From Monomorium pharaonis (taxonomy: Eukaryota; Arthropoda; Insecta; Hymenoptera; Formicidae), in NCBI RefSeq assembly GCF_013373865.1, contig NC_050477.1, forward strand, positions 8,050,722 to 8,114,721: a stretch of DNA of 64,000 nucleotides. Reading direction: 5' to 3'. Shown here piece by piece: positions 48,404-61,914 of the stretch. Numbering within the stretch: position 1 is the stretch's first letter; each line of letters starts with the position of its first letter. Position numbers and translations under genes: made by a program. Under the pieces are notes generated by a model, which was not told the DNA's origin, did no database searches, and saw only the letters and a program-made list of their open reading frames with translations.

Positions 48404-51400
48404 GTGAGAGAGAGAGAAAGAGAGAGTTAGGAAAAGAGAGAAAGAAGAGAAGCGCAGCGCGCTGAGGCAGCGCCGAGCAGCGTCGTCGTGCTGGTTTATT
48501 TTCCCGGCATCGCGGCCTCCGTCGTGGAAAACGCGAGGCTGGCAACAACGTTTTCCAACGATAACAATTATCCACGAGAGACTTCATTACCCATTCGCCG
48601 CGAGCGGCTTCTATTCTTTATTTATGGACAAGCTCATTATTTCTGTGCAAGTAAGCATATGAAAAATTCTCCCCTCGCGCGTTCCGATCCTCCCTTTTCC
48701 CTTCTCCTCTGCCTTTCCTTTTCCCTCTCCCCCTCCCGACATTTGCCTGCTGCAGCTACCGACCCGTGCAACGAACGAGTCACGGTTTTATTAAATTAGT
48801 TGCCACGATGCGGGGACTCGATTCTCTCTCTCTTTCTCTCTGTCTTCTTTCTCATTCTTGCCGCGTAATTTTACTTCTCTCGTCCAACCCATTCGCATGC
48901 CATTCGTCGATCCGTCGTAGCGTCATCGGGATTATTGCCGGACGACTCAACACGACAATTCTGCATCGATCATTCAGTGGCGATACATATCGGTTCGTAG
49001 CATGGAAACATGCGAGAATATATACGTACATAATTTGTCTAACCAAAAATATATATGTATATAAAATAAATCAGCGACAAAATTAGAGTATTAAATAACA
49101 ACAGCCACAATAATAGCAGTAATTAAAATGATAACTTTTTATTGAATGTGAATAAAAAGACAAATAACACAGAGAGCGCCACAGAGAGAAAAACAACGCT
49201 ATTGTACTGTGCCTTAGTGAAATGAATTGAAATTTCACACATCACACATGTATACATTTTTTTCTTAGCCATTTGTATATATAAGTATTTAATGCGCTCG
49301 GGTGTATATTTCGCGCGACCACGACGCGACGATCAACCTGTTACATGTTTGCGTCGTAATAAAGGCGCAACGCAAGAGAGATGACATAAACGTGCTTATC
49401 GAGCGTGTTATCGATTTACGGCAGGCTGCGTAACGCGATCGTAGCGGACGACTCTCGTGGCGTCGGTGGAACCGCGGAGCGGGGCCGCATAAGTGACCGG
49501 TAAATATTCATGTCGAGGCTGCGTCCGTCGATGATATGCAAATGAGCGCGGTATATGCTCGCGTACGTGCGTGCGTCACGCGTATTTATGCTCGGCTCGG
49601 CGCGCGGCGTGTCGTCCCCGCTTCCACGGAAGACGGTGTCATCTCTCTATCTACCATCGAACGACACGCGCGAGTGTCCCTGCCCCGAATAGGAGACACG
49701 AGGACTCGGGTTCAGGCCGGGGAGACGCAAAACTCCCCGCCCACGGTAATAGATGAATAGATATCAGCGTGATGGGCGCGACACGTCCTAGTTGTTGCAG
49801 TTTGCGCCGTTTGCCCTCCCCTTCTGTCCCTCGCGATAACGCGCGACATTTGGCCTAGATTTCCTGGAAGAAACGAGCCATTCTCCCTGGTGCCGACTTC
49901 CGTTTCTACGCTTTAGTTCTTTTTTTGTCAAGGTTCTCCCTGATCGCAAAGATACGCGCTTACTTCTGAACGCCACGTCGCTATTTCGCTACTTTTTCAT
50001 CTCTGGTTAAACGTGAAATTGATTTCTTTATGCAGTGAAGAGAACAAGAGTCACATTAAATGGAATAAAAATCAAATTAAATTACGAGCTAATCAAAGAA
50101 AATGCCATTTCTCAGCCAGGCATCATCTTGGTTTAATAAAATTTCAATTATTAAATATACATTTTCAGTTCTATTTAATCAAATTTAGTCAACTAAGTGC
50201 CGATACGGGTTGGACTTGAAACGCAATCATAGATTAAAGCTAGAATTAATATTTTAAATTAAATTGATCGTAAGGTTGATTATAAAGTATTTGAAAAAAA
50301 TTGTAAACAACCTATTGCAAAAAATATTCAAATTGAATCATTTATCCAATCGTTTGTCTGTCAAATAGGATACGCGACGGTTTCGTCTCCGATTACGCTT
50401 TGCTTTGCCCTACTGACGACTACTGTTGACCCTCACGAACCGTGCTTCAGATTTCGCCGGGCGTAGGTGCGCCCAGATAAAGTTACGCCAGGGCAGGTGC
50501 GCTCGCGAAGGCATCCAACGGACTCGAGAAGCTGGAAGGCGCGGGCAAGGAGAGAGGGCGGAAGGGATCGCTTAATTTTGCAGGAGCTGGAATCTCTGGA
50601 TGATGCCTCACAAGAAAGAGACAGAGAGGCAAAAGGCCTTTCCGCCTTCTCTCCTACGCCCGGCCTCTCATTCCGCGCGCTGGCCTCACCGCCTTTCTCG
50701 AGACTGTTCATAATCCGTGCAAACAAAGTGAGCCAACAGGCCGCAGGGCTGGAACGTAGGACGAGAGGGACGAGGTGGACGGGGAACCGGGGGTTGGGCG
50801 CGCGAGCGGGGCGACAGGTTTAAACAAGATTATCAAACGATTAAAAGAATTTCCACGTTCCCCGACGTGCCCGGGATATCCTTTCCCCTCGCTCTCTGTG
50901 CCGAGTACCCTCGCGGCAATTTCGTGGAGGATTCTGAAGAGAGAGAGAGAGGAAGAGAGAGAAATCTGGACGACGAAGAGGATTTTGCGAGCTAGCATAG
51001 GAGGAAGAGCCGAGGGAGGGAGGGAGGGAGAGAGAGAGGATGCAGAAGACCCGGCGCGGTTGGGGAAGGCAGAGAGATGGAGATTAGCCCCGGGAGGCTT
51101 CTTTGTGCGGCAATGAAAACGGCTTGTCTCAAAGAACCGCGACGGATACATTTTTAATTACCTCAAATATCACTCGCCGTGCGCGCTCGCGCTGGTTGGG
51201 CTCGCCCAAGTTTCTTAATTAAATGTCATATTACGCCTCGAGGGCGCCCACGAAGACTATCCGCCAGCCTTTACCTGCCGTTTCTTCTATCGAATAACGA
51301 TATTCTTGTTACGTGAATCCCTCGAACATATGTTGTTTAAAGTACCTATTGCTATTTTTCTAACATTGACTTTATTGAGTTTAACTTAACGTATAAAATA

Positions 51401-52300
51401 TAATAAATCGGTATTTATAATTAAGAAAGTATAATACAACAATTTTTATTAATTCATATAAAAATATAGAATTAAAACGCCGTGATTCTGTAAAATGACT
51501 TTATGAAAGCGGTATGAACAAATACAATACTTAATATAACTTTAAAAAAAAATTACTATCATATATAAATAAGAGATTCTTTCTTAATTCAAATTAATTT
51601 TTTTATAGCTCAAATTGTCAGGTTCTGATCATGCCATTTTTATGTCACTTAATGCGCATCGTTGTCTGTTGAATTATTCATTAGTCGGAACACGTTCGAT
51701 GTAGTATTCATTCACGTGCCCTTCTCCCTCTTTGATCGCAGTATTATAGAAATGGGGCCGTTTTAAACAGTCTTTCCCGTGCTATCGCCGTAAAACGGAT
51801 GTTACTGAGAATTCCCAAGGGAAGCGGAATTGTGCGTGTGCGTACCACGTAATAGAATAGCAATATATATTTATCTCTCCGCGAAGTTATATTGGAATAT
51901 TCGTTGCGATGCGCAATCACGGACTATCCAAGTGACCGGATTTGAATATAACAAGTACTCTTGCACTCATACGCGCGTAAAGCACGGCGGATACATATCT
52001 AACGACGCCCGTACATTCCGTTTGTTTAAAACACGTCGAAGACACTCTTTAAAAAAGTTCTCTCGCACCTGGCTTTTATTATGTCTCCGTACTGAAATGA
52101 ATATATACAAGAGCAATAAGGCAGCCATTGTAAAATAAACGTCTACTTTAAATGGCCTATGATTCACGTCAAAACTAGAATTATTATCTTGTGCTTAAGT
52201 AAAATTAAAATTAAAATTATGTATTATTAGCAATTTTATATGTATATTTCATATATGTATACATTTAATTTTTTTACATTGCATAGTATACATAGCACAT
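48404..52300. other. Non-coding, CpG-rich with purine tracts
   Basis: GA-rich tracts at 48404-48450 and 50935-51075 and pyrimidine-rich at 48680-48870. The run GAGGGAGGGAGGGAGAG near 51015 has G-quadruplex potential. AT-rich DNA lies at 49080-49150, 50220-50340 and 51340-51610. No supported gene. Confidence 0.45.
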
Positions 52301-52309
52301 TAAAAAAAA

Positions 52310-52666
52310 ATGAGTAGAATTCCGTTTGTGAAATCCGACGCGAATTATAAAATGAACTTAAATGATTTCAGCTGCAGGATAGATACGTCATTGAAAGACG
52401 GCGGAACTGATTATAACATGACTTTGGTATGGATTCTCCTTCTACCACTAGTTTCATATCATAGATGCAAATATTTGGTAGCGCAAATTTCGGTACGTGA
52501 GAACAGATATACAGATTATTATTTTACGTTTGCTTTCCCCGAGGAACATTTTCCGGAAAGGACGCGCGAACTCCTTGAATGGGTCCAGCTAAACATTCAC
52601 AATAATCCTTATTCAAGTGACCCTTATCAGAGAAATATGATTTTTAAATCATCAGCATATGTGTAA
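52310..52666 (+). CDS. 118-codon open frame, possible small single-exon gene
   Basis: The frame starts at an ATG with a favourable context (AAAAATGAG) and runs to TAA at 52664. It is not low-complexity and is not a shadow of another frame. The reading holds a hydrophobic run (MTLVWILLLPLVSY, about residues 37-50) and an acidic, aromatic C-terminal half with FAFPEEHFPERTRELLEWVQ. By hand count, G+C at codon positions 1, 2 and 3 is about 38, 31 and 38 percent, only weakly coding-like. Nothing in it matches a family I know. Alternatives are an old transposon or viral fragment, or chance. Confidence 0.25.
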   Translation: MSRIPFVKSDANYKMNLNDFSCRIDTSLKDGGTDYNMTLVWILLLPLVSYHRCKYLVAQISVRENRYTDYYFTFAFPEEHFPERTRELLEWVQLNIHNNPYSSDPYQRNMIFKSSAYV

Positions 52667-53624
52667 ATGATGTTCCGTAGATGTGGCATATGTCTTAAAA
52701 GTCAAGAAGCGTAAGAGTTGGAAATGTAACATATTCTAATTACAAAACAGATAATTTGATTAACGTAACTTGAAAAAGACAAGATTGCTTACGCTTTTAT
52801 TCATCGCTCTTTATGCGGAAGACTTGCGTTTAAAAATTCAGTCGCGGTGCAACGGGCGGCGCTGAGCATCCCGCCTCACTCCGCAAATCCGAGAATAACG
52901 CCGCGGCAAATCCTGTCTTCAAACAAGGGGCCGTTGTTTGCAGGTGGCCCGCATACCTGGCCCGAGCCCGCGCGCTACTTCGAAATGCTAGAAACGGCAC
53001 CGTGTGTGTAAGCCAGCGCAAACTAGCTGCAGCTAACTACGCCCCGTTCACGAGCGCTCGACGCTGCAACATCAAATATGAAAGCCCGCAATTATATAAA
53101 GCTAAGAGAGAAAGGCCGGCACCGCGGGACGGGGGTTGAACGCGGGCAAGATGGAAGGAAGACCTGCCACGTTCGTCAGAGAGAGGGAGAGAAATCCGGG
53201 GTGAGGTGCAAATACATAGCACACGCGAACCGCACACGTTTTCCGCGGAGCTCTGGACCGCGCGCGAAAGCGAAGCGCAGCCCCCGAAAGTTCATCGATT
53301 TCTAAACACTCGGTATTAGTGGCCGTAAGGCCAAACAGAAAGTCAATTGCCGGGGCGGCGTGGTAAATTAACTCTTTTCCCGATATCTACACGCGCAAAT
53401 ACGCAAGATTATTCCGCGGAACGTTACATTATTCTAAGACATCACGCAAGGTGAAATGATTATCCGTTCCTTTATCTCCTAATGTTTCCAACACATAAAA
53501 TGAAAACGTATTGCGATACGCAGACAATAAGTAATACAGTTATTGAAATTATCAATAAAAGAATTTTATTACATATTTTTGAACTGTAAAAATGTATATT
53601 AAATTATATTAAAAGAGACACATA

Positions 53625-53815
53625 CACAGAGAGAAAAATTTCTTTAGATTCAATAAACAGTTTTGTTCGATTATTCCGAAGCATATATTTCTTTGGTTTT
53701 AATAAATTTTATACACATTTCTCTAGATTTAATAAAATTTATTAGAAACAAAGAAATATATGCTTTGGAATAGTCGAACAAAACTGGTTATTAAATTTAA
53801 AGAAATCTTTCTGTG
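53625..53815. mobile_element. Fold-back MITE with arms of about 85 bp
   Basis: The sequence is a long imperfect palindrome centred near 53720. The left arm (CACAGAGAGAAAAATTTCTTT at its end, with AGTTTTGTTCGATTATTCCG inside) is matched by the inverted right arm (CACAGAAAGATTTCTTTAAA, then AGTTTTGTTCGACTATTCCA). The outer ends are flanked by TA on both sides. There is no coding capacity. Arm similarity is about 85-90 percent by eye, suggesting a fairly recent insertion. Confidence 0.75.
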
Positions 53816-54316
53816 TATAAAAAAAAGACGAATTTGCTTTTTAAATTTTATTTATTTACGTAAATTTAATAATTATATTTACGATAAATAAATTTTGATA
53901 AATATAAGTGATAAATAGGATTAATTCTACTAATCTCTGTAATATTCAGGAATTTTGAAGAGCTGTGAAATCCCGCTTGTGCGGGACAAATGGACTCATC
54001 CTTATTAGCAAACGATGTAATTTCACGACGTTTTATGTACAGACGCTTTGATACGTAATGTAAACTTTACATTATAAATGTCATTCATAAACTTCAAGAT
54101 TAAAGGTCCAATATCTCTATCGAGAACTGGAGACAATCTGATGGGGAAAGTCTGAGAACGAGGCACGCGGTCGCGCAATCGTACTAACACGTGGTCTCTC
54201 CGAGATGAAACGCGATCATTCTTTGTCAGTACGACGTGTCGCAGTCACACTGTGAACTATGTTTGATCGATGCGATTCCGCCTCCTGGGCGAGACAATCG
54301 CGGGTAGGGGGAGATA

Positions 54317-54433
54317 ATGAAAACGATCCGTTATATCGTGTACATCGCGCGCGCATCCGGTGCGACGCGCTTCCTGTTGATTTTAGTAACCACGATTTCG
54401 GCGATTCCGGAATCTGAACGGAAGCAAGCGTAG
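54317..54433 (+). CDS. Short frame (38 aa) with a signal-peptide-like core
   Basis: An ATG in fair context (ATAATGAAA) opens a 38-codon frame ending in TAG. It has basic residues early, a hydrophobic core (RFLLILVTTISAIPES) and a short hydrophilic end. This layout resembles a secreted-peptide precursor start. No splice donor extends it and frames of this length are common, so it may be chance. Confidence 0.12.
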   Translation: MKTIRYIVYIARASGATRFLLILVTTISAIPESERKQA

Positions 54434-57400
54434 AATTGCAGAACCCTAGATTCTAGATGTATTGAGTAGCAACGTTGTGTATAAAAATTCTCTAATTTTG
54501 CCTAGAATTTTGACGCAAATTAAAAAAAAAAACAGAAATTCTTAAGAAATTTACGGGGAATTCTTTTAGTTTGGGTACACCTTCTGATAGTTAATATATT
54601 TTTATATTAAAATATTGTTTACATTTTCTATATTTTTAATAATCAGAATATAGGAAAATATAAACTAAACTTTATCTGGATTTTTAATCTAATAACTTCT
54701 TAAAAACGCATTGTCTTTTTTTTAGTTAAATAAAATCTGATTAAATATTGATTAGAAAGAACGGAATGTTTATTTTATTTTGTTCGATATATTGCTAATT
54801 ATCAAAAAACCTACAGCATAATAAATGCATTGAAAACATGTGGCAGAGAAATAGAATGGTTTCTGTCACCTGAATTAAATCGCATAGTTGCTTACGTAAG
54901 AAATAGAGCGACGGAGAGGTCTCTCCACAAAAAGAAGGCGAGAATGAATTTAATAAAACAGTTTCCACGTTTCCCCCGGCGCGGGCGCACGCGCGCGGTA
55001 CGTGCATGTTTCGTGAAAACGCACGGTGAAACTCTTTTGTGCAACAACGAGTGCGCCCCAGCCATTGTTGATGACGATACGGTGCCGCAACGACGTGTAC
55101 CTGCGCGATATATTACGCATGACAGATCCATCGTAGCGAGGCGATAAATAACGCGAGCCTGCGTGCAGTCTGTGAGGGACATCGAGACTTGCCAACTAAT
55201 TTTTATAGCAACGTTGAAATTACGTGCGTCCGATCTGGTTTGCGCCAGAAATAAATCACACTTATCGGCATTGTTACGCCGCGATATAAACTCGCGTTCG
55301 TGTTCACTATAAAGCTTTCACTGTACAGTAATTAGCCTCGTTGCTTTCAAGGAAGCCACGCACATTGTGCTAAATTTAAACAATAACTTTTTGCACTTTG
55401 TGCACTTCGATTAAATTCAACAGCTCTCGCTTCTGTCATTTCGTATTTTATAATCTTATATTTTTATTTTATATTTATACATAAAAATATTATATGTGTA
55501 AAACAATAGTAGTTGCAGTAATAAATTTTAATATCTTCTCTTCCTTTTTTTTCTTTCTCTTTCTGTCGTTTGACCATTTTTTGCTCATTGTTTCGTTGTC
55601 ATTTAAGGAATGACGAACGGAAACATTTGTACAGTAGCCATTCAACGAGCATTGTCAAAATGGTCGAAATTACATTAACAGAATTCCAAGCGCATCGAAA
55701 TGCGGAAGGACAGACGGATACGCGGTGGTTCAAAGCGACCGCGAAAACCCGGGTATTCGAAGGGCACATTCTTAACTGCCGCAATTCAAATATGTCAGAT
55801 ATCTCGCGGCGACGTACACGAAAGTAAAAATTAAGGGGGGAAAAGACCCTCTCCTCTTGGAGAGGGTGCGACGTGAACTTTGGGGAAGTTTGGATTAAAA
55901 TATGTCGTGCGGTTTCCCATTCCGCGCTGCGCGTATATCGCGTTATACGTGGACCGTATTATACGTGGTATCGTATTCTTTATCGTAGCGCAGAATTACA
56001 TGGTATAATCTGGATCGTTGGTGCAATAACAACGTGAAAATGTTACCCCTTTTTTTTTTAAGCGGTATGAAAAACGCATTGTATGCTTATTATTATTAAA
56101 GAACCCACACATTCAACATTTCCGTTGACATTTTATGACATGCCTATCTTAGCAAATTTTTAAATACTCTTTTTATTCCGTGAATCGTAAATAAATGAGA
56201 GTTTGTTGAAACATGGAATTCTATTCTATCTTAGTTGTTTCATCATTTTAATATATACATCATCGATCAAAAATGTATCACAAATTATTGTACATCCCGA
56301 CTCAGGCCGCAACATGCAGCAGCATGTTCCAATAGGCCGATGCGATGTTACGAGCAATCACGCGCATAATTACAGATTCGCGGCGGACTAAATTAATCGC
56401 AACGCAAACAATGCCGTAGCGTTGTTATCCCTCGTCCGTCAGCGAGCGCGGGAGCGCAGGATGATGATCAGCAAGAGCGAGAGAGAGGAGGGGGAAGGGG
56501 CAGCACGATCGTTAATTTCCACAATAATATTCGGTAGATCGCGGGAATTGTCGACGCGCCGCGCCGCGGTGCGGCCGATCAATCCTCCGATTACCGGCCT
56601 GGGCAAGATGTAATTAGTCCTGTGTGCCGGGCCTCAGCCGCGCGATATAACGTTACGAATTTCGGTTAGCTACCGGAGGTTAACCGACCCCGCGCTAGCG
56701 GGGCTAAACCGGACCCGAGGCCGCTCTTCCACGCTCCCCCGACCCCGAAATGACATTCCGCGTGTCCGGATTATAAATTATTTAATCAGGCCGGGGCGCA
56801 CGGGAAGTAAGCGGAAAGAAAATATTTGCTCCATTACGCCGAGGGAGAAAGCGACGGTGTAGAATGGCAGACACCGAGATGGCTAAGGGGGGTGATGGCT
56901 AGGTCAGGGTGAGGAGATGCGGAACCCGAGCGAGAGACTCGCGGGGCTTGGCTCGAGGCAGTAATAAGAACGACGGCATAGTTTTAACTTCTCTTTTATG
57001 AGCGAGCTTTGTGCGAATGAAGGCACAAATTGAAGGCGGAGGCGCGCCTTCGGGGAGACATTGAGACACGCGCGTTTTCTTCCGCGCGGGAAGTTCTCTC
57101 TGCACGCCGCCTGATCCTCCCTTCCTCCCTTGGCGCGCAAACGTTTCTAGCCCGGCTCTTCTTGCGCGAGTAACTGCCGACTTCGGCTGTGTCTTGAATT
57201 TTCTCCGGCGTCGTTTCCCCTCGAGCGCGCGACTCGTGTTCCCGAAATTCTATCTCGCGCAGTTGCAGCCTCCGTCCTACCTTGTAATAATTATTACTTT
57301 AACTCGCTTTGTTTGTGAAACGTAAGAGTTCGGAGCTCGCGTTGCGTTCATTACTCCGACTTTTCTTTCAGCGAGTCTATCTATGTAGCGTAATGTAATT

Positions 57401-59296
57401 CTTTTTTTTTTTTAACAAATGTCTATGGTTTATTTATGTCAATTATTGTATAATATACTTTTAAAAATATCACAAAACAGTTCTTTAAGACAGTTATTAA
57501 AAATTATTTAATATAATAAGAAAGTTTATTTAAATATTTATCAGTGTTTCTACATATTTCTTCTCATTTCAAATTAGCTGATCAATTTATTTGCACGTTA
57601 CAAAAGTAATAAATAAAAACGTGTAAACGGGACACGTAGTCGTGCGCGTTCGTTCGTTCGTTGCTTCGACACTTTCTCACAGGCCGATCGTGTTCGTAAC
57701 GATGAGACCTTGTTCCGAAAGGGAAAAAGGAGAGACAAAGCGACAAAAAGACGCATGAGACACAAGCAGAATGTCACGAGAGGATGGAAAAGGGCCAAGA
57801 GTCACAGTGCGGGCTCGATTCTCGCGGCGATACGTATGCCTGTACGCGTGTGTACGTGCGGTATGGTTCCAAGATGCGTTATCGAATGTTTTATTCATAA
57901 GCGTAGAACAAAGCCCGCCTGTTTATCCTGAGGACATCTCGCGTTGGTCGCGCTGTGTACGCAACGCTACAACGCTTCCCAGAGCCGCGAGCCTGCACTT
58001 AAAGCTAAGTCGGCTAACAAGTGCGATTTCAGAACATGACGATTGCCGCATGCTTGTTATTAATTTTTCATGTTCTTACGCCGGAGCGTGTCAACGTGAT
58101 AAAAACGACGTCAAGGAGAAAGAGAAACTCAACGTTTCTACAAGTTGTACGATTGTCATTTCACAAACTTATACAATTTCAAAAACTGAGATAGATATAT
58201 TTGATTGTGTTTTTAAAATTAAATAATCAAAGTTAAAGGAATCTTTTTGCAATGAGTGCGTTAAAGGACCTAATCGTTTAAGATTGATTTAGGAATTGGG
58301 AGATTCAAACTGAAAGGTCCACTCGCACGCCGCCTAGCAAGAAGTTCGAGGAAGGAACCGCGGGCGACCGACTTGCCGTAGCGACCACTTGTGGGTTACA
58401 GCGAATTGCCCTAATAAAAACGTTACGCCGCCTCCGCTTTTTTTCGTGTGGGAGTCCCGGAATTGCCGGGGCTCCCCCTCTTCCGAAAAGAGACACCCGT
58501 CGTATCCGCCGACGATCGCACTCGCAGATAAAGCGCGGATCCGGTAGCCCAGGCCCCGAGGGTATCATCGTCATTTGTATCTCCGCGGGCGCACTCCGGG
58601 TGCGCACAGTGCACACGGACGACAATGACTGAGACGGCACTTCGGTGCCGAAAGTGGGACCACAGGCCCACTCGCGAGAGAAGATAAAAGAGATCTTGGT
58701 CCTTCTCGGAAGATCGAGGATTGTATCTCCGAGGGATTCAAGATCTAGTAAAAAGTATCTAGAGAGAAGAGGAGTATGTTTTATCAATTGTATCTATAAA
58801 CGTAACATTAGTAACAAAACAATTAGTCGATATCGTTTAGTTACATTCGTTAGGTTATTTTGATAATAATGAAACGATTGACATGCGATCTCTCTGTTTG
58901 CAAGTTATTTTATTTATTTTACATTACTTGAATTCGCACGCACAGTCCAAGTTTGGAAACTACGCAATTGTTTGAGCTCGCAGAGAGATGCGACAAGAGA
59001 AAATTACGCGATTGTCTTGCCTTCTTGAAGGAGTCCTATCAACTCGCAACTTCGCGCGGCTCTCTTGGTCGCGGGCGTACAGCAGTTCCATAGGCAAACG
59101 TTCCGTTCCCCCTTTGACCTCGTTAATTGTCGTATCGCATCTCCGAGTTGGAGCTTGCGAGCGGGCAGAGCACGGTACGGGCGTGGGTGGATCGCGATGA
59201 TTTACGAGGACCGGCGTTACGGGGCTCAAGCCGGACTCTAGAGACGCTTCGCTGATAGCGTCAGAGCCACATAAGTCATCGAGACTATACCTAGGG

Positions 59297-59320
<24 letters not shown>
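59297..59320. repeat. (CT)n microsatellite
   Basis: A CT run that opens a 150-bp pyrimidine-rich tract continuing to about 59450. Confidence 0.85.
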
Positions 59321-59327
<7 letters not shown>

Positions 59328-61732
59328 TCTCTTTCTCCTCTCCCTATTCCCGTCTGCGTCCTCTTTCGTCCTTCTCTTCATTCTTTTTCTCGCTCCAGCG
59401 AAGTCCCGTCCTCCCCCTCCCCCGTCCTTACTTTACCTCGTTCTCCCGCACCCTATTCAACGACCGGCGTCCTATTCTTAATCTTCTTTGGACCTCCATT
59501 ATCGAGGGCCGCGCTCCAATTATAACGCCGACGATACAGAGGGAATTATAATTGCTTTTCTCCTCGTTCTTCTCTCTCTCTCTTTCTCTCTGTCTGTGTC
59601 GCTGCGCGAAAACGTGCCCTCGCGTGTCGTCGACGAATCGCCGCCGATAGTTTCGCTCGTTTACGAAGAGCTTCTATACTTCTACACGATCAATCGTTAA
59701 CGGTCAAAATCTTTGACACAGATTTGAACTTTTCCTTAGTGAGATATAGAAGATATAGAACCATTTGTCATCGTTTGTCGCGACTCTTCTATTCCATGTT
59801 GCCAAATTACTCAAGAAATCGATAATAATCAGACTGGAGCGTAGAATGGGAACACTCCGTGTACCGATATCCTGTGCCAGTAATTGACAAACACTAATGT
59901 CCCGCCTAGAATGATTCCGTGAGAAATTGCGGGATGCGCCAGAGCGTTGGATGAACATCGACCGAGGTGAACGTTAAGATAAACGATCAACGTCGTTCAC
60001 GATGTTACGTAACACAAATGTAATTCGTTATCGCGAATTAACCTATAGAAAAAGCGAAGAAATTTATATAAACTTACATATTTTTCTAATAGGTTTTATC
60101 TAGTAAAATATTATCTTGTATCACACAGCAATGTATTTTTTTATCTCTTTGAGATCAAATTAATTCTCAAGAATGATACTATTGCTATTTCTTTTGATGT
60201 AACACGCTTACGATCATACTTATAGAATAGAGAATAATTTTTATTTCTCCTTCAGCTTTCTCTACCAAGAGGAGAAAATTTCGTTTACATTATATTAACC
60301 ACATATTTACAAAAATCTTAACTTATTGGTTATTTAGTCTCTCCGATTTTTTTTAGATTTATTAATTGTTAAATTCTACTTCTGGCGCTAGCTTTGCATT
60401 TGCTTACGATATCCTTCAATTTTCTCTCCTCACTAACCTCTCCTTATATCCGAACATGTTTATATTTCTCCTTATTTCCTATTTTTATTTCTCATTTCTC
60501 TTTTTTATCCTATAATCTTTTATTGAAATATGTAGCCATATGTAGCCTCGCTTATATTATTTGATACGAACCTCGACATTAATCGTTATTATTATATTCT
60601 CCTCGAAACATGTTAATGTTAATCGCTTTCTCAGGAAAAGTCCAGTCCCGCGAGTTGGACGAGTCAGGTGCGCGTATGCCCCTCGCGCGCACGGTACCGG
60701 TACTTAAATTAAGCGTCGTCATTTCCAGTGTGTCCCAATTAAGACTGATTTTCTCCGTTTCCTTTCCGGTATTAGTGTCACGGTGAGCGCGCAATCTCGG
60801 AATCTACGGTATTGTGCGCCGTCCGTTCGCTCGTCCACTTACGATACCGCGGCATGAATATTACATGGCTTCTTACCCACCGGAAAGATAATTGTCAAGA
60901 GCTCTAAAATACGGGGGCTCTTGAAACGGGTTGGACAGAAGATGCATAATACATAACGCGACGAGAAAACGAAAATTTACGGCGCGCGTGGTCGCCGGCA
61001 CGCCAAGAGGACGCCGCGCGTTAATTTTTCTCTCGCCGAATTGATTTTGCCGCGCTGCTTTATTTCGCGTCCTGAACAGAATTGCAGGCGGTACAAGGCA
61101 CGCGCAACGTACGCGTCGCTCCTACGCTCTTTCTTACCGCGGTTTCGGATTCGCCGCCTCGATTTCGCCAAGTTTAGGGATGGGAGCGCGTTGAAGTCAG
61201 CCCGCGCATTAAAGAGAGTTTCCGCGGAAACGATACGATCTCTCCGGCGCGTCGCGCCAGATACGGCTATCCGGTCGCTTCACGCATCCTGCCGCGCGTC
61301 CGTTAAATCCTACGACAGGGTACACTCCACGGTGATTTATAAACAGTTTACGACGCCCGCTGCCCCATCGACCAACGACCGGGCCAGCGCGTATCCCCCT
61401 TCCGCCCTGCCACCGCCCTTAATAGAAACGCGCGGACCCGCGTCATTTTCTGCCGAAATAGGTCTAGTAGCCTTGGAGGCACGATCTATTTCCCGGACAT
61501 AAATCACGCTGGGGCCTGTGCGTCGTTACGATCCTACTGAGGATGGGCATTATCGACGAGGCACGTAATTAAACTCGAATATTATCCGATGAACGACCGG
61601 TGAGATGAGAATCCAAAATTCAGTTCGATCTACGTCCGCCGATTTTTTGGACAAAGTTGTCGTATGCGTTAATCACGTGTGCCTTGAAGAACGATGGAAA
61701 CGCTTATTCCGATCTACAACAGATGAATAGGT

Positions 61733-61872
61733 ATTAAATATATGATATTACCAAGATGAATGAGATACTTTTTAAAAGTAACGCGTTATTTCTCATATAT
61801 AATATAGCCAGGGCTGAGAAGTGACGCGTTTTATAACGTTATCATTCATCTTATTAATATCGTATATTTTAC
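61733..61872. mobile_element. Fold-back element with ACGCGTT-containing arms
   Basis: This is an imperfect palindrome of about 140 bp centred near 61802. The left arm carries ATATGATATTACCAAGATGA and then AAAAGTAACGCGTTATTTCTC. The inverted right arm carries ATACGATATTAATAAGATGA and then AACGCGTCACTTCTCA. The centre holds CCAGGGCTGAGAAGTGACGC, which resembles ends of hAT-type non-autonomous elements carrying AAGTAACGCGTTA blocks. That family assignment is tentative. There are no coding frames. Confidence 0.55.
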
Positions 61873-61881
61873 ATTTATTGT

Positions 61882-61914
61882 ATTGTAGATTTTTATATAT
61901 ATGTAATCTACAAT
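61882..61914. repeat. Perfect 10-bp inverted repeat with a 13-nt loop
   Basis: ATTGTAGATT and AATCTACAAT face each other across a TA-rich loop, immediately right of the fold-back element at 61733-61872. It may be the remnant of another small element. Confidence 0.4.

Larger units (their letters stand above)
53816..61732. other. Non-coding between fold-back elements
   Basis: CpG-rich at 54120-54430, 54950-55200, 56320-57260, 58300-58680, 58980-59700 and 60640-61520; AT-rich elsewhere. Several frames of 80-160 codons exist on both strands without codon bias. The CT tract at 59297 is in this block. Confidence 0.45.

Noticed and set aside
57771..58226. 151-codon plus-strand frame
   Set aside because: Mixed composition with no recognisable domain or splice context, and other frames open alongside.
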